Positions 19,561 through 29,279 of a stretch of 64,000 bases of DNA are shown in pieces (position 1 is the stretch's first letter; every line of letters begins with the position of its first letter). Under the pieces are notes generated by a model. That model had not been told where the DNA came from. It did no database searches and was given only the letters and a program-made list of their open reading frames with translations. Origin of the DNA: Stagnihabitans lacustris (lineage in GTDB: Bacteria; Pseudomonadota; Alphaproteobacteria; Rhodobacterales; Rhodobacteraceae); the NCBI RefSeq assembly GCF_025950525.1, contig NZ_JAPDGS010000002.1, positions 372,001 to 436,000 on the forward strand, given 5' to 3'. The position numbers and the translations under genes are program-made.

Positions 19561-20466
19561 ATGGATCGACTAACGGAAATGGAAGCCTTTGCCACGGTCG
19601 TGGACCAAGGCGGCTTCACGGATGCGGCCAAGAAGATGGGGATTTCCAAATCCGCCGTGTCCAAGCATGTGTCGGCCCTTGAAGCCCGCCTTGGGGCAAG
19701 GCTCTTGAACCGCACCACACGCCGCGTCTCGCCGACCGAGATCGGACTTGCCTATTACGACCGCGCCCGCCGCGTGCTGAACGATGCAGGCGAGGCGGAT
19801 GCGCTGGTCACTTCGATGCAATCGGCGCCCTCGGGGCTGTTGCGCATCAGCGTGGCGACCGACTTCGGCGTCAACCTTCTGTCGCCGATCTTGGGGGATT
19901 TCCTGCTGGAATACCCCGATATCACCGTCAACATGGTGCTGAACAACCGCTATGTGGAACTGATTTCCGAAGGCTTCGACATGGCGATCCGGGTCGGAGA
20001 GCTGGAGGACAGCTCCCTTCGTGCCCGCAAGCTGGCCGAGACGACGAAAAAGATGATCGGCGCGCCGGGCTATTTCCAGAAATTCGGCCGGCCGCTGAAG
20101 ATCGACGATCTGAACGACCACAAGCTGTTGCACTATTCCAACCAGGCCAATGGCAATGTATGGAAAGTCATCGCGCCCTCGGGCGAAAAGCGGCAAATTC
20201 GAACTGCGGGCTGGTTGACGGTCAATGACGGTCAATCGCTGCTCAATGCCGCCGTGTCGGGTCTGGGGATCGCCTATCTGCCCTCGTTCCTGTATTCCGA
20301 CGCCATGCGTCAGGGTCAGGTCGAAGAGGCCATCCCGGGCCTGCCGACCGAAGTGCAAGGCATCTATGCCGTCTATCCGCCGGGCCGGTTTACCCAGCCC
20401 AAGGTGCGCGCCTTCATCGACTTCCTGGCGCGGCGCTTTTTGGAAAAAGGTCCCGACAACTGGTGA
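19561..20466 (+). CDS. LysR family transcriptional regulator
   Basis: This 301-residue LysR-type regulator has an N-terminal winged helix (MDRLTEMEAFATVVDQGGFT, then AAKKMGISKSAVSKHVSALE) and a C-terminal inducer-binding domain (GLLRISVATDFGVNLLSPIL onward). It resembles the CrgA/AaeR-like subgroup that starts MDRLxxMxxF. The ATG at 19561 is preceded by GGGGGTAACA. No divergently transcribed target lies next to it, so the regulated genes are unknown. Confidence 0.92.
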   Translation: MDRLTEMEAFATVVDQGGFTDAAKKMGISKSAVSKHVSALEARLGARLLNRTTRRVSPTEIGLAYYDRARRVLNDAGEADALVTSMQSAPSGLLRISVATDFGVNLLSPILGDFLLEYPDITVNMVLNNRYVELISEGFDMAIRVGELEDSSLRARKLAETTKKMIGAPGYFQKFGRPLKIDDLNDHKLLHYSNQANGNVWKVIAPSGEKRQIRTAGWLTVNDGQSLLNAAVSGLGIAYLPSFLYSDAMRQGQVEEAIPGLPTEVQGIYAVYPPGRFTQPKVRAFIDFLARRFLEKGPDNW

Positions 20467-20483
20467 CACCTTGTCACAAGACC

Positions 20484-20516
20484 AAAGGCGCCCCGGGTCA
20501 AGCCCGGGGCGCCTTT
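20484..20516. terminator. Bidirectional terminator between lysR-type gene and ompA-like gene
   Basis: A perfect 14-bp stem, AAAGGCGCCCCGGG at 20484-20497 and its complement at 20503-20516, encloses a five-base loop. A-run and T-run flank both sides, so it can serve both convergent genes. Confidence 0.85.
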
Positions 20517-20520
20517 GCGT

Positions 20521-21429
20521 TCAGGGCACCGGGGTCAACATGACCTCGACGCGGCGGTTGCGCGTCCTGCCCTCGGGGCTGTCATTGTCGGCCCTTGGCG
20601 CCAGATACCCCGCGCCTTGCGCGTCGATCTGGCCGCCCGCAGCCCCCAGGGCGATCAGCGCCGCCCGCACCGATCCCGCCCGCTTTTTCGACAGCGCCAC
20701 ATTCGGCGCCAAGGCCCCCGAGGCATCGGTATGGCCGACCAGCGTCACCTTGCGATCCGGATTGGCGATCAACCACGCCGCCAGGTCGCGCAACGAGGCG
20801 TAATCGGCAGGCTCCAGCGCGCCCGAGCCCGAAGCAAAGACCAGGTCTTCCAGCACCTGCGCCCCTCGCGTCGCAAAGGCCGCGTCAAAGCCCTTGGCGG
20901 GCTCTGGCTCTGGCGCCTTGGGCGTGGTGATCGTCAAGGGCCGCGCCGTCACGGGCGACACGCTGGACACTTGCACGAACCCCAGATCCGCCGTGCGTGA
21001 GACCAGAAGCGCGATGACCTCTTTGCCCCCGGGCTTTTCGGCCAGCAGATAGCGGTAGTCGCCCAGGTCGACATGCATCTGGGGTTCGGGCAGGACCTCC
21101 ATCCCATAGCGGAAGTCAAAACCGCCGCAGGCATCGGCCTGGCAGGAAAACACAAGATCATAGCCCTGCGCCGCGATCTGCGCGGCCAAGGGTTCGTATA
21201 ATTGCAAGGTGGTCAGGCGGCCCTGAAGCCGGTAGGCGCGCTGTTCCACCGTGCCCTTGACCTCGCGCAGCGCGATCATCCCCTCGTCATAAGGGCCCTC
21301 GGGCAGGCGCAAGGAGGAGGGGCTTTCGCCGCGCCCGCCGATCTCGGAGGCCAGCGCGGGCATCTCCAGCAGGGGCGCGGCCCCGGCGGGGCTGGCCAGA
21401 AGGCAAAGGGCAAAAAGCGGTCGTCTCAC
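20521..21429 (-). CDS. OmpA family outer-membrane protein
   Basis: A GTG start at 21429, next to the GNAT stop, gives 302 residues with a short signal peptide (MRRPLFALCLLASPAGA). The middle resembles the DUF4892-type region of OmpA-like proteins; the C-terminal 110 residues are an OmpA/MotB domain with LVGHTDASG and NRRVEV near the end, which bind peptidoglycan. It is third in an operon cinA-gnat-ompA with overlapping junctions. Whether it is an integral porin is not clear. Confidence 0.85.
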   Translation of the reverse strand: MRRPLFALCLLASPAGAAPLLEMPALASEIGGRGESPSSLRLPEGPYDEGMIALREVKGTVEQRAYRLQGRLTTLQLYEPLAAQIAAQGYDLVFSCQADACGGFDFRYGMEVLPEPQMHVDLGDYRYLLAEKPGGKEVIALLVSRTADLGFVQVSSVSPVTARPLTITTPKAPEPEPAKGFDAAFATRGAQVLEDLVFASGSGALEPADYASLRDLAAWLIANPDRKVTLVGHTDASGALAPNVALSKKRAGSVRAALIALGAAGGQIDAQGAGYLAPRADNDSPEGRTRNRRVEVMLTPVP

Positions 21430-21430
21430 A

Positions 21431-22132
21431 TCACGGCTCTTGGATACGGTAGTGATAGTGTTCCACAACCCGCATCCCCAGGGAAGAATAGAGCGCACGG
21501 GCGGCGGAATTCCCCTCGGTCACGGCCAGCGACAGCGTTTCCGCGCCGTTTTCTGCCGCAAAACCGGCGGCGGCCTGCATCAGGTGACGGCCCACCCCGC
21601 GGCGGCGCGCCTGTGGGCGGACCTCGACGGCATGGATCATCGCATGGGGGCCATGCAGCGCCACAAAGGCGATCCCGGCGGGCTTGTCGTCGCTGCGCGC
21701 AAGGATGACGGACTTCGGCCCCGCCGCGCGCTCCATCACCTGCAGGCGGGCCGCATCCGTTCCCGCCTCGGCCCACAGCTCGCGGGCGATTTCCATTGGC
21801 GGCCAATGCGGAAAGGTGGTCATGCGTGGCGGGGCGTCAAAGGCGCTGACCGCGGCGGCATAGCCCACGACCGGGTCGATCAGCCGATATCCGCGGCGGG
21901 AAAGCTCCGCGTCAAAGGCCTGCTGACCGGGCCAAAGGACGAAAAGCGCCGGCTGATCCCAGGCGCGCATGGCCTGTTGAACCGGGGCGAGGTCCTGACC
22001 CGTCCAGTCGCACTCCAGACTGGCGGCCGAAACGCGCTTGCCGCCCCCCGCGCCCCTGCGCAGGGTGAAGCAGCCCAGAGCCCGCGTTTCGGCGGGCAGC
22101 CAGGTGGCCTCCAGCGTGGCGCGGTAACTCAT
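21431..22132 (-). CDS. GNAT family N-acetyltransferase
   Basis: This 233-residue acetyltransferase shows a single C-terminal GNAT fold: HAVEVRPQARRRGVGRHLMQ carries the acetyl-CoA loop (RRRGVG), followed by LAVTEGNSAARALYSSLGM. The substrate is unknown. Its ATG overlaps the cinA-like stop, and its stop abuts the ompA-like start, so the three genes are translationally coupled. Confidence 0.87.
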   Translation of the reverse strand: MSYRATLEATWLPAETRALGCFTLRRGAGGGKRVSAASLECDWTGQDLAPVQQAMRAWDQPALFVLWPGQQAFDAELSRRGYRLIDPVVGYAAAVSAFDAPPRMTTFPHWPPMEIARELWAEAGTDAARLQVMERAAGPKSVILARSDDKPAGIAFVALHGPHAMIHAVEVRPQARRRGVGRHLMQAAAGFAAENGAETLSLAVTEGNSAARALYSSLGMRVVEHYHYRIQEP

Positions 22133-22845
22133 GCCATCACCTGCGCCAGAGCCTCCAGCGCCGCATCCAGCCGCGCGGCGTCATGGCCGCGGATCACCAA
22201 GTTGGTGCCGTATTTGCCGTCCTGCGTAAAGGGATAGGAGCCCATCTGCAGATCGGCCCAGTCCGCGTTGAAGGCGGCAAAAGCGGAGGCGATCTCTCCC
22301 TCGCCCTTTTCCACCCGCAGGCTGCGCGAGAGCAGGGGAACGCCCTTGGACAGGGTGGACAGCACGCCTTCCACCATGGCCTCAAAGATCTTGGGCACCC
22401 CGGCCATCACATGCACATTGCCAAGCGTAAAGCCGGGGGCAATCGAGATCGGATTGTCGATCAGCGTGGCGGTGTCGGGGATGCGGGCCATGCGTTGACG
22501 CGCCGCGTTGAACTCCAGCCCCCGGGCGGCGTAATGCGCGCCCAGCAGCGCCATGGCATCGGCGCGGTGGGTGATGGCTACGCCGCAGGCATCGGCCACG
22601 GCATCGGCGGTGATGTCGTCATGGGTCGGCCCGATGCCGCCGCTGGTGAACACCTGATCATAGCCCCGAACCGCCCGGACCGCCGCCACGATGGCGGCGT
22701 GATCATCGGCCACGACACGGACTTCGCACAACGAAAGCCCGTGTTCGGTCAGGCGACCCGCCAGGTAATGCATGTTGCTGTCGCGGGTGCGGCCTGAAAG
22801 GATCTCATCTCCGATCACCACCATGGCTGCGGTTTGATTGGTCAT
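22129..22845 (-). CDS. CinA/MoaB-like molybdopterin-binding domain protein
   Basis: The start at 22845 gives 238 residues beginning MTNQTAAMVVIGDEILSGRT, the N-terminus of the competence/damage-inducible CinA N-domain. TSGGIGPTHDDIT is the MoCF-fold signature. The C-terminal nicotinamide-nucleotide deamidase domain of full CinA is missing, which is the normal short form in alphaproteobacteria; the N-domain has ADP-ribose pyrophosphatase activity in some relatives. It is the first gene of a three-gene operon divergent from map. Confidence 0.9.
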   Translation of the reverse strand: MTNQTAAMVVIGDEILSGRTRDSNMHYLAGRLTEHGLSLCEVRVVADDHAAIVAAVRAVRGYDQVFTSGGIGPTHDDITADAVADACGVAITHRADAMALLGAHYAARGLEFNAARQRMARIPDTATLIDNPISIAPGFTLGNVHVMAGVPKIFEAMVEGVLSTLSKGVPLLSRSLRVEKGEGEIASAFAAFNADWADLQMGSYPFTQDGKYGTNLVIRGHDAARLDAALEALAQVMA

Positions 22846-22911
22846 CGCGTCCCCCTCTGGCAAAACCCTGCCCGATCCCTTATCTAGGTCGCGAACAAAA
22901 AGGGCAACCCG

Positions 22912-23736
22912 ATGGACGATACCCGCGGCCGCATCACCAAGGACGGCATCCGCATCTATGAGGACGCGGATTTCGCGGGCATGCGCGAGGCGGGTCGTAT
23001 CGCGGCGCAGATCCTGGACGATGTCGAACCCCTGGTGAAACCGGGCGCCACGACGGGGCAGATCGAGGATTTCATCCTGGCCGAAATCGCGCGTCACGGG
23101 GTGGTTTCGGCCACCGTGGGCTATCGCGGCTATCAACATGCGTCCTGCATTTCGGTCAACCATGTGGTGTGCCATGGCATCCCGGGGGCCAAGATCCCGG
23201 GGCGGTCGAGTGACGTGCTGGTGGAACAGGATATCCTGAATATCGACGTGACGGTGATCGTCGATGGCTGGTTCGGGGATAACTCCCGCATGTATGCGGC
23301 AGGCACGCCCAAACCCTTTGCCGAGCGTCTGATCAAGGTGACGCATGAGGCCCTGATGCGCGGCATCGCGGCGGTCAAGCCGGGCAACACCTTTGGCGAC
23401 ATCGGCCATGCGATCCAGTCTTTCGTCGAGGCCAACCGCATGTCGGTGGTCCGTGACTTCTGCGGCCATGGTTTGGGCTTGGTCTTCCACGCTCCGCCGA
23501 ATGTCCTGCACTATGGCCGCCCGGGCACGGGCCCGGTGCTGGAAGAAGGCATGATCTTTACCATCGAGCCCATGGTGAACCTTGGCCGCCCCGAGACCAA
23601 GGTTCTGGCTGATGACTGGACCGCGATCACCCGCGACAAAAGCTTGTCGGCGCAATATGAACACTCGGTCGGCGTGACGGCCACGGGCTGCGAGATATTC
23701 ACCCTCTCGCCCGGTGGGAAATACTTCCAGTTCTGA
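22912..23736 (+). CDS. map: Type I methionine aminopeptidase
   Basis: This 274-residue metalloprotease removes the initiator methionine. The five metal ligands are visible: Asp in NIDVTVIVDG, Asp in WFGDNSRM, His in CGHGLG, Glu in FTIEPMV and Glu in QYEHSV. A substrate His is seen in HGLGLVFHAPP. Size and order are typical of bacterial type Ia enzymes. It is divergent from the cinA-like gene. Confidence 0.97.
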   Translation: MDDTRGRITKDGIRIYEDADFAGMREAGRIAAQILDDVEPLVKPGATTGQIEDFILAEIARHGVVSATVGYRGYQHASCISVNHVVCHGIPGAKIPGRSSDVLVEQDILNIDVTVIVDGWFGDNSRMYAAGTPKPFAERLIKVTHEALMRGIAAVKPGNTFGDIGHAIQSFVEANRMSVVRDFCGHGLGLVFHAPPNVLHYGRPGTGPVLEEGMIFTIEPMVNLGRPETKVLADDWTAITRDKSLSAQYEHSVGVTATGCEIFTLSPGGKYFQF

Positions 23737-23761
23737 TCCGGCTTGCGGGTGGATGTGTCGA

Positions 23762-23875
23762 GGGGGGCTGTCTGCCCCCCGCCTTCGGCCCCCCCGAGAG
23801 ATATTTGAGCCAGTATGAAAGTGGGAAGAAGGCTCTTTCCTTTCATACTGGGATAAATACTCCCGCCGGAGGCAT
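23762..23875. repeat. Intergenic repeat pair CAGTATGAAAG / CTTTCATACTG
   Basis: After map, a hairpin GGGGGGC-TGTCT-GCCCCCC is followed by GAGATATTTGAGC and CAGTATGAAAG (23811-23821). After 18 bases comes the exact complement CTTTCATACTG (23840-23850) and then CCCGCCGGAGG. This is a two-armed copy of the dispersed repeat also present at 14.16 kb and 61.1 kb. Confidence 0.7.
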
Positions 23876-23934
23876 CGTCCGAGCCGGTTGGCCGCAGGCC
23901 AGAGGCGAGATGAAAGACTTGCGGCGCAGCCGCG

Positions 23935-25128
23935 CTATTCGGTGAGTTCTCCGCCGCGCGACGGGCGGGCGGTGCCAAGCCGCGGGTGCAGGCGGCCCGC
24001 CACCAGAAAGGCGCCGCCCATCAGCGCGCCCGCGGCGGCAAAGATGCCGGCGGTCGGCGCCACAAGCAGCACGGCCCAAGCCATGCCTGGCGTCACCACC
24101 GATGAGACATCGCGAAAGCTGGCATAGATCGCGGACATCTCGGTCCGTTGCGAGGGTTTGACCGACATCAGGAAGGGCAGGCCGCCCACCACATCCAGCG
24201 TCACCAACAGCACCGAGGCCGCCATCAGCGCCCCCACCGTGCCCCAGGGCCAGGGTGAGATCAGGGCCGCCAACAGGAACAGCGTCCCGCAGATCGCAAA
24301 GGCGCGGCGTACCGAGATCCGCACCGAGGCCTTGCGCGCCAGTTTCAGGATCAAGGGCGAAAACACCAGCATCGCGTTGGAAATCGACAAGGCCACCCCG
24401 CCGACATGGTCCCCCAACCCCTGTTCAATGCAGAAATAGGGCAAGTAGACGACATAGACCCACCAGCCGGTCGAGCGGATCACCGCAAAGCTCCACCCCG
24501 CGATCAGGCGTGGTTGGGCTGCGAACTGCGCCAGATAGGCCAGCGGATTGACGCCCCGCGCCTCGGCCCGGGCGATCTGGCGCCCATGGCCCAGCCGCAG
24601 CAGCTGAAACACCACCAGCTGTCCCATCGCAAAGCCGCCCGCCAACAGGAAGGGCAGCGGCGGCCACAGCCCATGCAGCCAGACCCCCGCCATGGGTCCC
24701 ACCGTCCAGGGCGTCGCCGCCACCAGCATCTGCAGGCTTTGGACGCGGCCCAGGTCCTTGCGGTCCACATTGTCCAGCACATAGGCGTTGAAACAGACAA
24801 AGGTCGTGGCCGTCGCCATGGAATTCGCCGCCAGCGCAAGCGTCACCGCCCAAGGCGTTCCGGCATAGGCCAGCACGGTGGCCAGCATGTAAAGCGTGCA
24901 GCCGACCGAATAGGTGTAACCCCTTGGGATGAAACGCGTCACCGCGGGCACCATCAGCCCCCAGGACAGCGACACCAGCCCCACCAGGAAATAGGCCTCT
25001 GACGCGCCGACCGTTGATCCCATGGCCTCACGCACCACCAGGGGCATCACGGAAATCAGGATGCCGCGGACCGAGGCTTCAAGGCCGGCGAGGGCGGCGA
25101 AATGCCAGAGGGGACGCGCAAGGGACAT
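23935..25128 (-). CDS. MFS transporter
   Basis: This 397-residue protein has about twelve hydrophobic helices. The typical loop 2-3 motif is weak (RFIPRGYTYSVGC), while the second half repeats the pattern (SNAMLVFSPLILKLARKASVRIS). It belongs to the major facilitator superfamily; the transported compound is unknown. No regulator or enzyme gene is coupled to it: recO-like gene upstream on the same strand ends 55 bases earlier. Confidence 0.85.
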   Translation of the reverse strand: MSLARPLWHFAALAGLEASVRGILISVMPLVVREAMGSTVGASEAYFLVGLVSLSWGLMVPAVTRFIPRGYTYSVGCTLYMLATVLAYAGTPWAVTLALAANSMATATTFVCFNAYVLDNVDRKDLGRVQSLQMLVAATPWTVGPMAGVWLHGLWPPLPFLLAGGFAMGQLVVFQLLRLGHGRQIARAEARGVNPLAYLAQFAAQPRLIAGWSFAVIRSTGWWVYVVYLPYFCIEQGLGDHVGGVALSISNAMLVFSPLILKLARKASVRISVRRAFAICGTLFLLAALISPWPWGTVGALMAASVLLVTLDVVGGLPFLMSVKPSQRTEMSAIYASFRDVSSVVTPGMAWAVLLVAPTAGIFAAAGALMGGAFLVAGRLHPRLGTARPSRGGELTE

Positions 25129-25183
25129 GCCGCTTTGTGCGCCCGCGCGGGGGGCTGCTCTGGCTTGGCCGCGACGGGGCCGA

Positions 25184-25903
25184 TCAATCCGCGACAGAAT
25201 TGTGACGTGTCACCCAGGCTTGCAGCCGCGCCCGCGCATCGGGCAGGGGGGCATCCGCATGGGCGCGGGCCAGGAAATGCCGCGTCAGTTCAAGCGCGGC
25301 ATCGGGGTCGACCGCGCCATTCGCGCCGGGCCTCAGCATCCGCGGCAGGGGCAAAAGCCGCGGCGCCCAATCGCCCGCCGCCGCCGCACTGACCGCCCGT
25401 CCCGTCCGCGGCGAGACATAGGCCAAATCGTCGCGCCTGCCCGTCACCGCGCAGGCCGTCAGGTCCAGCCCATAGCCCATCTGCTCCAGCAGCTGCATTT
25501 CCCAGTGGATGTAATGGGTCAACCACTCCTCCCCTTCGGCCAATTGATCGAAAAGGCCAAGCGACAGGGTGTAAAGCCCCGGGTGCGGATCGCGTTCCGG
25601 TAGAGAAATGTGAAGCAGGGACACGGCAGAGCTGAGCGCAGCCAGCCGCCCCCTATCCTCCAGGATCACCGCGCGGGAGCGTTTCGGTTCCACCGTAAAG
25701 GCGCCCATGTGATCTTCAAGCCGCGCGCGCCAGCGGACCGCCAGTTGCGTGCCGGGGATCAGCACGCCCGCCATCTTGCGCGACCCCCCGCCGCGCACGA
25801 CGCCCATGTGGCGGCCATGCATCGCGGTCAGCACCTCGACGATGGCCGAGGATTCGCCATGCGGGCGGGTGGTCAGAAGGATGCCGTCGTCTTGCCAGTC
25901 CAT
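25184..25903 (-). CDS. recO: DNA repair protein RecO
   Basis: Starting at 25903 (MDWQDDGILLTTRPHGES) gives 239 residues; an ATG 12 bases upstream is also possible. The N-terminal OB fold runs to about residue 80, containing HMGVVRGGGSRK. The helical C-terminal domain lacks an obvious CxxC zinc motif, as in many alphaproteobacterial RecO proteins. RecO loads RecA onto SSB-coated DNA with RecR. It lies downstream of the VOC gene. Confidence 0.9.
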   Translation of the reverse strand: MDWQDDGILLTTRPHGESSAIVEVLTAMHGRHMGVVRGGGSRKMAGVLIPGTQLAVRWRARLEDHMGAFTVEPKRSRAVILEDRGRLAALSSAVSLLHISLPERDPHPGLYTLSLGLFDQLAEGEEWLTHYIHWEMQLLEQMGYGLDLTACAVTGRRDDLAYVSPRTGRAVSAAAAGDWAPRLLPLPRMLRPGANGAVDPDAALELTRHFLARAHADAPLPDARARLQAWVTRHNSVAD

Positions 25904-25960
25904 GCGGCAAATCATGCCCTGTTCGCGCCGCAGGGGAAAGCCCGCGCGCCCAAGGTTGGG

Positions 25961-26359
25961 TCAAGCCGCGGCGGGGTCCATCCACAAGGGGCCAAAGCCG
26001 TTGCCGTCGGGGTCCTCGAAGGCGCGGGAATATATGAAGCCCAGGTCCTCGGCGTCGTGCAGCGCGCGCCCCCCGGCGCCGATGGCGGCCTCGGTCATGG
26101 CATCAACCTCGGCGCGGCTGTCGCAGGACAGGGCGAAGAGGCAGGTGGCGCCTTCGGAGGGCAGGATCAGCGGCTTGGGCGAGAATTCGCGGAACTGCTC
26201 ATGGGTCGACAGCATAAAATAGATCGCGTCCGAGACCACGACACAGGCCGAACTTGGGCCAGAGAACTTCGGGTTGATGGTGAAGCCCAGAGCCTCGTAA
26301 AACGCCCGGGCGCGGGGCAGGTCGGTGACGGGCAGGGTGATAAAGATCATCCGGGGCAT
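25961..26359 (-). CDS. VOC family protein (glyoxalase-like)
   Basis: This 132-residue protein has the paired beta-alpha-beta-beta-beta units of the vicinal oxygen chelate fold: MIFITLPVTDLPRARAFYEA, then FALSCDSRAEVDAMTEAAIG and a closing YSRAFEDPDGNGFGPLW. The first metal-ligand His seen in glyoxalase I is replaced (LPVTDL), so it is more like the PhnB/extradiol-like group of unknown function. The frame ends 57 bases before recO. Confidence 0.85.
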   Translation of the reverse strand: MPRMIFITLPVTDLPRARAFYEALGFTINPKFSGPSSACVVVSDAIYFMLSTHEQFREFSPKPLILPSEGATCLFALSCDSRAEVDAMTEAAIGAGGRALHDAEDLGFIYSRAFEDPDGNGFGPLWMDPAAA

Positions 26360-26407
26360 GGCGGGCTCCTTTGTTTGATGTCAAACTATGAGCGGCCTGC
26401 CCAGAAG

Positions 26408-27163
26408 TCAACGCCGGACCGTGGAGGTGCCCGCGATGCGGTCCCAGGGCATGAGTGGGTGATCCTTTGCCACAGGAACGACCCAGAGCCCAACGACGAG
26501 CGCCGCGCTGATGGCGATAGCGATCAGGCCCCAACTTGTCTCGATGCCGACTTCGGTCAAGCTGAGGCGAAGCTTGGAGCCCCAGAGGACAGAGACGAGG
26601 AAAGGGCTTAGCCGTATCACCTCGCGCAGGGGCATGGCCCAGGCCTTGCCGCTGACCTTGATCCCGCACAGGGCTTTGCCGGGGGTCGTGTGAAACACGG
26701 CCAGGCACAGGCTCGACAGGCCCAGCAGGCAAAGCAGAGCAAAGGCGTCGATGTGGCGGAAAACCAGGCCGTTGACCGAAATGTCCAAAGCGCCCGGCTC
26801 TTGCGTCCCATCGCCATGCGTCATGGTGAAGTCGATGCGCCCCCCGGTGGCCACGCCGGAGATGCGATCCATGCAAGAGGTCACTGCCGAAATCTTGGCC
26901 TCCGGGACCAAGGCGCCGATGGCTTTGACGGTGTCCGGCACAGCCGCGCCGCAGGTCGTGGTCCCAAGCCGGATCATGGGCCGAAACTCCGTGCTGTCCA
27001 AAGTGGCGTCGAAGCTTGCCGCAAAGGCGCTGGTCGGGTCCGTCAGGCTGTCGTTCGTGGTGTCAAGGCCGGTCACGGCGATGATCAGCCCAAGCAGTGC
27101 CCAGGCTGCCATCTTGTCGATCATGAAGGCCAGGACCCGCTGAATGGGCGGGACCGGCGCCAT
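26408..27163 (-). CDS. RDD family membrane protein
   Basis: The ATG at 27163 lies one base after the fabI stop and gives 251 residues. The first helix carries the RDD-type pattern RVLAFMIDKMAAW; later HTTPGKALCGIKV matches the family's TPGKxLxGI motif, with a final helix pair. An unusually long periplasmic insert (about residues 40-125), with three cysteines, separates helices 1 and 2. RDD proteins are membrane proteins of mostly unknown, possibly transport, function. It is translationally linked to fabI. Confidence 0.82.
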   Translation of the reverse strand: MAPVPPIQRVLAFMIDKMAAWALLGLIIAVTGLDTTNDSLTDPTSAFAASFDATLDSTEFRPMIRLGTTTCGAAVPDTVKAIGALVPEAKISAVTSCMDRISGVATGGRIDFTMTHGDGTQEPGALDISVNGLVFRHIDAFALLCLLGLSSLCLAVFHTTPGKALCGIKVSGKAWAMPLREVIRLSPFLVSVLWGSKLRLSLTEVGIETSWGLIAIAISAALVVGLWVVPVAKDHPLMPWDRIAGTSTVRR

Positions 27164-27164
27164 G

Positions 27165-27953
27165 TCAGATATTCTCCGCCTGCGGCATCCCCAGGACGTG
27201 ATAGCCGCAGTCCACATGGACGATCTCGCCGCTGGTGCAGTTGCCGTAGTCGCTGCACAGCCAGACGGCGGTGCCGCCGATGGCCTCCAGCGTGGCGTTC
27301 TGGCGCATCGGCGCATTGGCCTCGGTGTGGCGGAAGGTGGCGCGGGCGCCGCCGATGGCCGCCCCGGCCAGGGTCTTCATCGGGCCCGGAGAGATCGCGT
27401 TGACCCGCACCTTTTGCGGCCCAAGGTCATTGGCCAGGTAACGGGTCGCCGATTCCAGCGCCGCCTTGGCCACGCCCATCACGTTGTAATTCGGCGTCAC
27501 GCGGTTCGATCCGGCATAGGTCAGCGTGATCAGCGACCCGCCATCCGGCATCAGCTCGGCCGCACGGCGCGACACGTCGATGAAGGAAAAGCACGAGATA
27601 TGCAGGGAATTCAGGAAATTCCCCTTGGTCGTGTTGATGAACCGCCCCGTCAGCTCGTTCTTGTCGGAAAAGGCGATGGCATGGACCAGGAAGTCGATCG
27701 TGCCCCAGCGGTCCTTCAGCGTCTGAAAGCAGGCGGTCAGGCTTTCGTCATTGGTCACATCGACATCGACCAGGAAATCCGACCCGACCGAGGCCGCCAG
27801 CGGCTCGACCCGCTTGCCGAACGCGTCGCCCTGATAGGAAAACGCCAGGCTTGCGCCCTCGTCCGCCAAAGCCTTGGCGATGCCCCAGGCGATGGAACGC
27901 TCGTTGGCCACGCCCATGACAAGGCCGCGCTTGCCCTTCATCAGTTCCGCCAT
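27165..27953 (-). CDS. fabI: Enoyl-[acyl-carrier-protein] reductase (NADH)
   Basis: This 262-residue short-chain reductase performs the last step of each fatty acid elongation cycle. It has the FabI-specific cofactor loop GVANERSIAWGIAKAL, the catalytic pair in NYNVMGVAKAALE (Tyr and Lys) and a C-terminal VDCGYHVLGM. The neighbouring fabB and fabA form the usual unsaturated fatty acid operon of Rhodobacterales, transcribed fabA-fabB-fabI. Confidence 0.97.
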   Translation of the reverse strand: MAELMKGKRGLVMGVANERSIAWGIAKALADEGASLAFSYQGDAFGKRVEPLAASVGSDFLVDVDVTNDESLTACFQTLKDRWGTIDFLVHAIAFSDKNELTGRFINTTKGNFLNSLHISCFSFIDVSRRAAELMPDGGSLITLTYAGSNRVTPNYNVMGVAKAALESATRYLANDLGPQKVRVNAISPGPMKTLAGAAIGGARATFRHTEANAPMRQNATLEAIGGTAVWLCSDYGNCTSGEIVHVDCGYHVLGMPQAENI

Positions 27954-28008
27954 TTCGAGGCTCCTTTGTTCGTGGGATTGGCCCGGGCAGGGCGCCCGGG
28001 CGGGGGAC

Positions 28009-29238
28009 TTAGTCCCGATATTTGCTCATCACCAGGGTGGCATTGGTGCCGCCGAAACCGAAAGAGTTCGACAGGACCGAGTCCAGCTCGACGCCTTCGC
28101 GCAGGGTGGTGACGATTTCCGACGGGTCAATCGCCGGGTCCAGGGTCACGACATTGGCCGAGGCCGCGATGAAGGACTTGTTCATCATGATCAGCGAATA
28201 GATCGCCTCATGCACCCCGGTGGCGCCCAGGCTGTGACCGGTCAGCGACTTGGTCGAGGCGGTGGGCGGCGTCGTGCCACGGCCAAAGACGCGGCGGATC
28301 GCCTCCATCTCGGTCACATCGCCTGCGGGGGTCGAGGTGCCGTGGCTGTTGATGTAGTCGATCTTGCGGCCTTCGGGCAGCGTCGCCACGGCCAGGCGCA
28401 TCGAACGTTCGCCACCCTCGCCCGAGGGGGCCACCATGTCATGCCCATCCGAGGTCGCGCCATACCCGGTCACTTCGCCGTAAATCTTGGCGCCACGGGC
28501 CAGCGCGTGCGACAGCTCTTCCAAAACGACAACCCCGCCGCCGCCCGCGATGACAAAGCCATCCCGCGTCGCGTCATAGGTCCGCGAGGCGGTGGTGGGC
28601 GTGTCGTTATACTTGGACGACATGGCGCCCATCGCATCGAACAGGCAGGACAGCGTCCAATCCAGTTCCTCGCCGCCGCCGGCAAAGACGATGTCCTGCT
28701 TGCCCATCTGGATCAGCTCGACCCCATTGCCGATGCAATGCGCCGAGGTCGAACAGGCCGAGGTGATCGAATAGTTGACGCCCTTGATCTTGAACGGCGT
28801 CGCAAGACAGGCCGAGTTGGTCGACGACATGCAGCGCGTCACCATATAGGGGCCCATCTTCTTGGGCGCGCCCTTGTTCAGCACCGCATCGAAGGCCTGA
28901 AAGAAGTTCGACGTCGAAGGCCCGCCGGACCCCATGATCAGCCCCGAACGCGGGTTCGACACATCGCCGGGTTCCAGCCCCGCGTCCTCGATCGCCTGCT
29001 TCATCGCCAGGAAGTTATAGGCCGCGCCCGGACCCATGAAGCGCAGGTCGCGCTTGTCGATATGGTCCTCCAGCACGATGTTCGGCTGGCCTTTCACCTG
29101 GCTGCGAAAGCCATGTTCGGCGTAATCGGGGGCAAAGACGATGCCGGATTTGCCCGCCCGAAGCGAGGCCTCGACCTCGGTGACGCTGTTGCCGATGGGC
29201 GAGATGATGCCAAGGCCGGTGATGACGACGCGACGCAT
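28009..29238 (-). CDS. fabB: Beta-ketoacyl-ACP synthase I
   Basis: The start at 29238 ([18 protein letters not shown]) follows AAAGGA and gives 409 residues. The Cys-His-His triad is visible in [23 protein letters not shown] and [12 protein letters not shown]. FabB elongates the cis-3-decenoyl intermediate made by FabA and so is required for unsaturated fatty acids. It lies between fabA and fabI on the same strand with about 40-55 base gaps. Confidence 0.97.
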   Translation of the reverse strand: MRRVVITGLGIISPIGNSVTEVEASLRAGKSGIVFAPDYAEHGFRSQVKGQPNIVLEDHIDKRDLRFMGPGAAYNFLAMKQAIEDAGLEPGDVSNPRSGLIMGSGGPSTSNFFQAFDAVLNKGAPKKMGPYMVTRCMSSTNSACLATPFKIKGVNYSITSACSTSAHCIGNGVELIQMGKQDIVFAGGGEELDWTLSCLFDAMGAMSSKYNDTPTTASRTYDATRDGFVIAGGGGVVVLEELSHALARGAKIYGEVTGYGATSDGHDMVAPSGEGGERSMRLAVATLPEGRKIDYINSHGTSTPAGDVTEMEAIRRVFGRGTTPPTASTKSLTGHSLGATGVHEAIYSLIMMNKSFIAASANVVTLDPAIDPSEIVTTLREGVELDSVLSNSFGFGGTNATLVMSKYRD

Positions 29239-29279
29239 GGGAAATCCTTTCTGGAGACGCAAATCAGGGGACGCGGATC